This document shows, piece after piece, positions 63,933 through 64,000 of a stretch of 64,000 bases of DNA. Position 1 is the first letter of the stretch, and each line of letters starts with the position of its first letter. Origin of the DNA: Gordonia rubripertincta (GTDB lineage: Bacteria > Actinomycetota > Actinomycetes > Mycobacteriales > Mycobacteriaceae). The stretch lies in contig NZ_CP136136.1 in NCBI RefSeq assembly GCF_038024875.1, positions 62,001 through 126,000 of the forward strand. The letters are read 5' to 3'. The position numbers were made by a program, and so were the translations under genes. The notes under the pieces were generated by a model. The model was given only the letters and a program-made list of their open reading frames with translations. It was not told the origin of the DNA and made no database searches.

Positions 63933-64000
63933 GTGGCGGATTTCCTTTTCGGTTCCCAGAGGTCTTCTCCCAGTCCGTCCCGCGAGCTCTGTGTGAACCG

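Overview
The window is high-GC DNA with actinobacterial start codons (ATG, GTG, TTG) and many ATGA or GTGA gene overlaps. The gene content points to a mycolic-acid-containing actinomycete of the Mycobacteriales: mtrA-mtrB-lpqB, secA1, DesA3-type desaturases with an Rv3230c-like reductase, a WS/DGAT enzyme, PE, PPE, EspG and Esx proteins, and the rpsM-rpsK-rpsD-rpoA-rplQ-truA operon. The propane monooxygenase subunits look, from memory, almost identical to those of Gordonia sp. TY-5, so Gordonia is the best genus guess; this is recall, not a search.

Region 1 (1-12.4 kb) carries gene relics, an FAD-linked oxidoreductase and then a propane oxidation cluster. A GAF-LuxR regulator is followed by a near-perfect palindrome and by prmA (hydroxylase), prmB (reductase), prmC (hydroxylase) and prmD (coupling protein). 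A metal-dependent amidohydrolase, a DUF59 protein, a secondary alcohol dehydrogenase (2-propanol to acetone) and a GroEL paralogue follow. Strong hairpins lie between prmA and prmB, after prmD and after groEL, so transcript stability or stoichiometry is probably tuned. Region 2 (12.4-19.4 kb) has a Fis-type activator lacking the sigma-54 contact motif, flanked by two copies of the palindrome TTCACG-N2-CGTGAA. An acyl-CoA dehydrogenase, an SDR and two PH-domain membrane proteins come next.

Region 3 (19.4-37 kb) is housekeeping and lipid metabolism: a Nudix hydrolase, an NCS2 permease, a cupin, a VOC protein, aroA, rsgA, two tandem DesA3-like desaturases and a frameshifted double-GNAT gene. The desaturase electron-transfer reductase follows; it shares a palindromic operator with the desaturases. 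After it come a DUF6912 protein, a WS/DGAT with a broken active-site motif, an Rv3235-like protein, secA and hpf. Region 4 (37-49 kb) has comF, lpqB-mtrB-mtrA, tmk, a proline-rich membrane protein, ahcY, an APC permease and metS-metP.

Region 5 (49.2-56.7 kb) is a compact type VII secretion satellite. It holds two WXG100 proteins, EspG, PPE, PE, an EspA/EspE-like protein, an EspC-like protein, an EspL-like YbaB protein, an EspH/EspD-like protein, a small unknown protein and a divergent EspI-like ATPase. No EccA-E or MycP core gene is present, although both flanks are ordinary chromosome. This is the most unusual unit here. Region 6 (56.7-64 kb) has a DedA protein, an alpha/beta hydrolase, two small membrane proteins and the truA-to-rpsM ribosomal operon read leftward.
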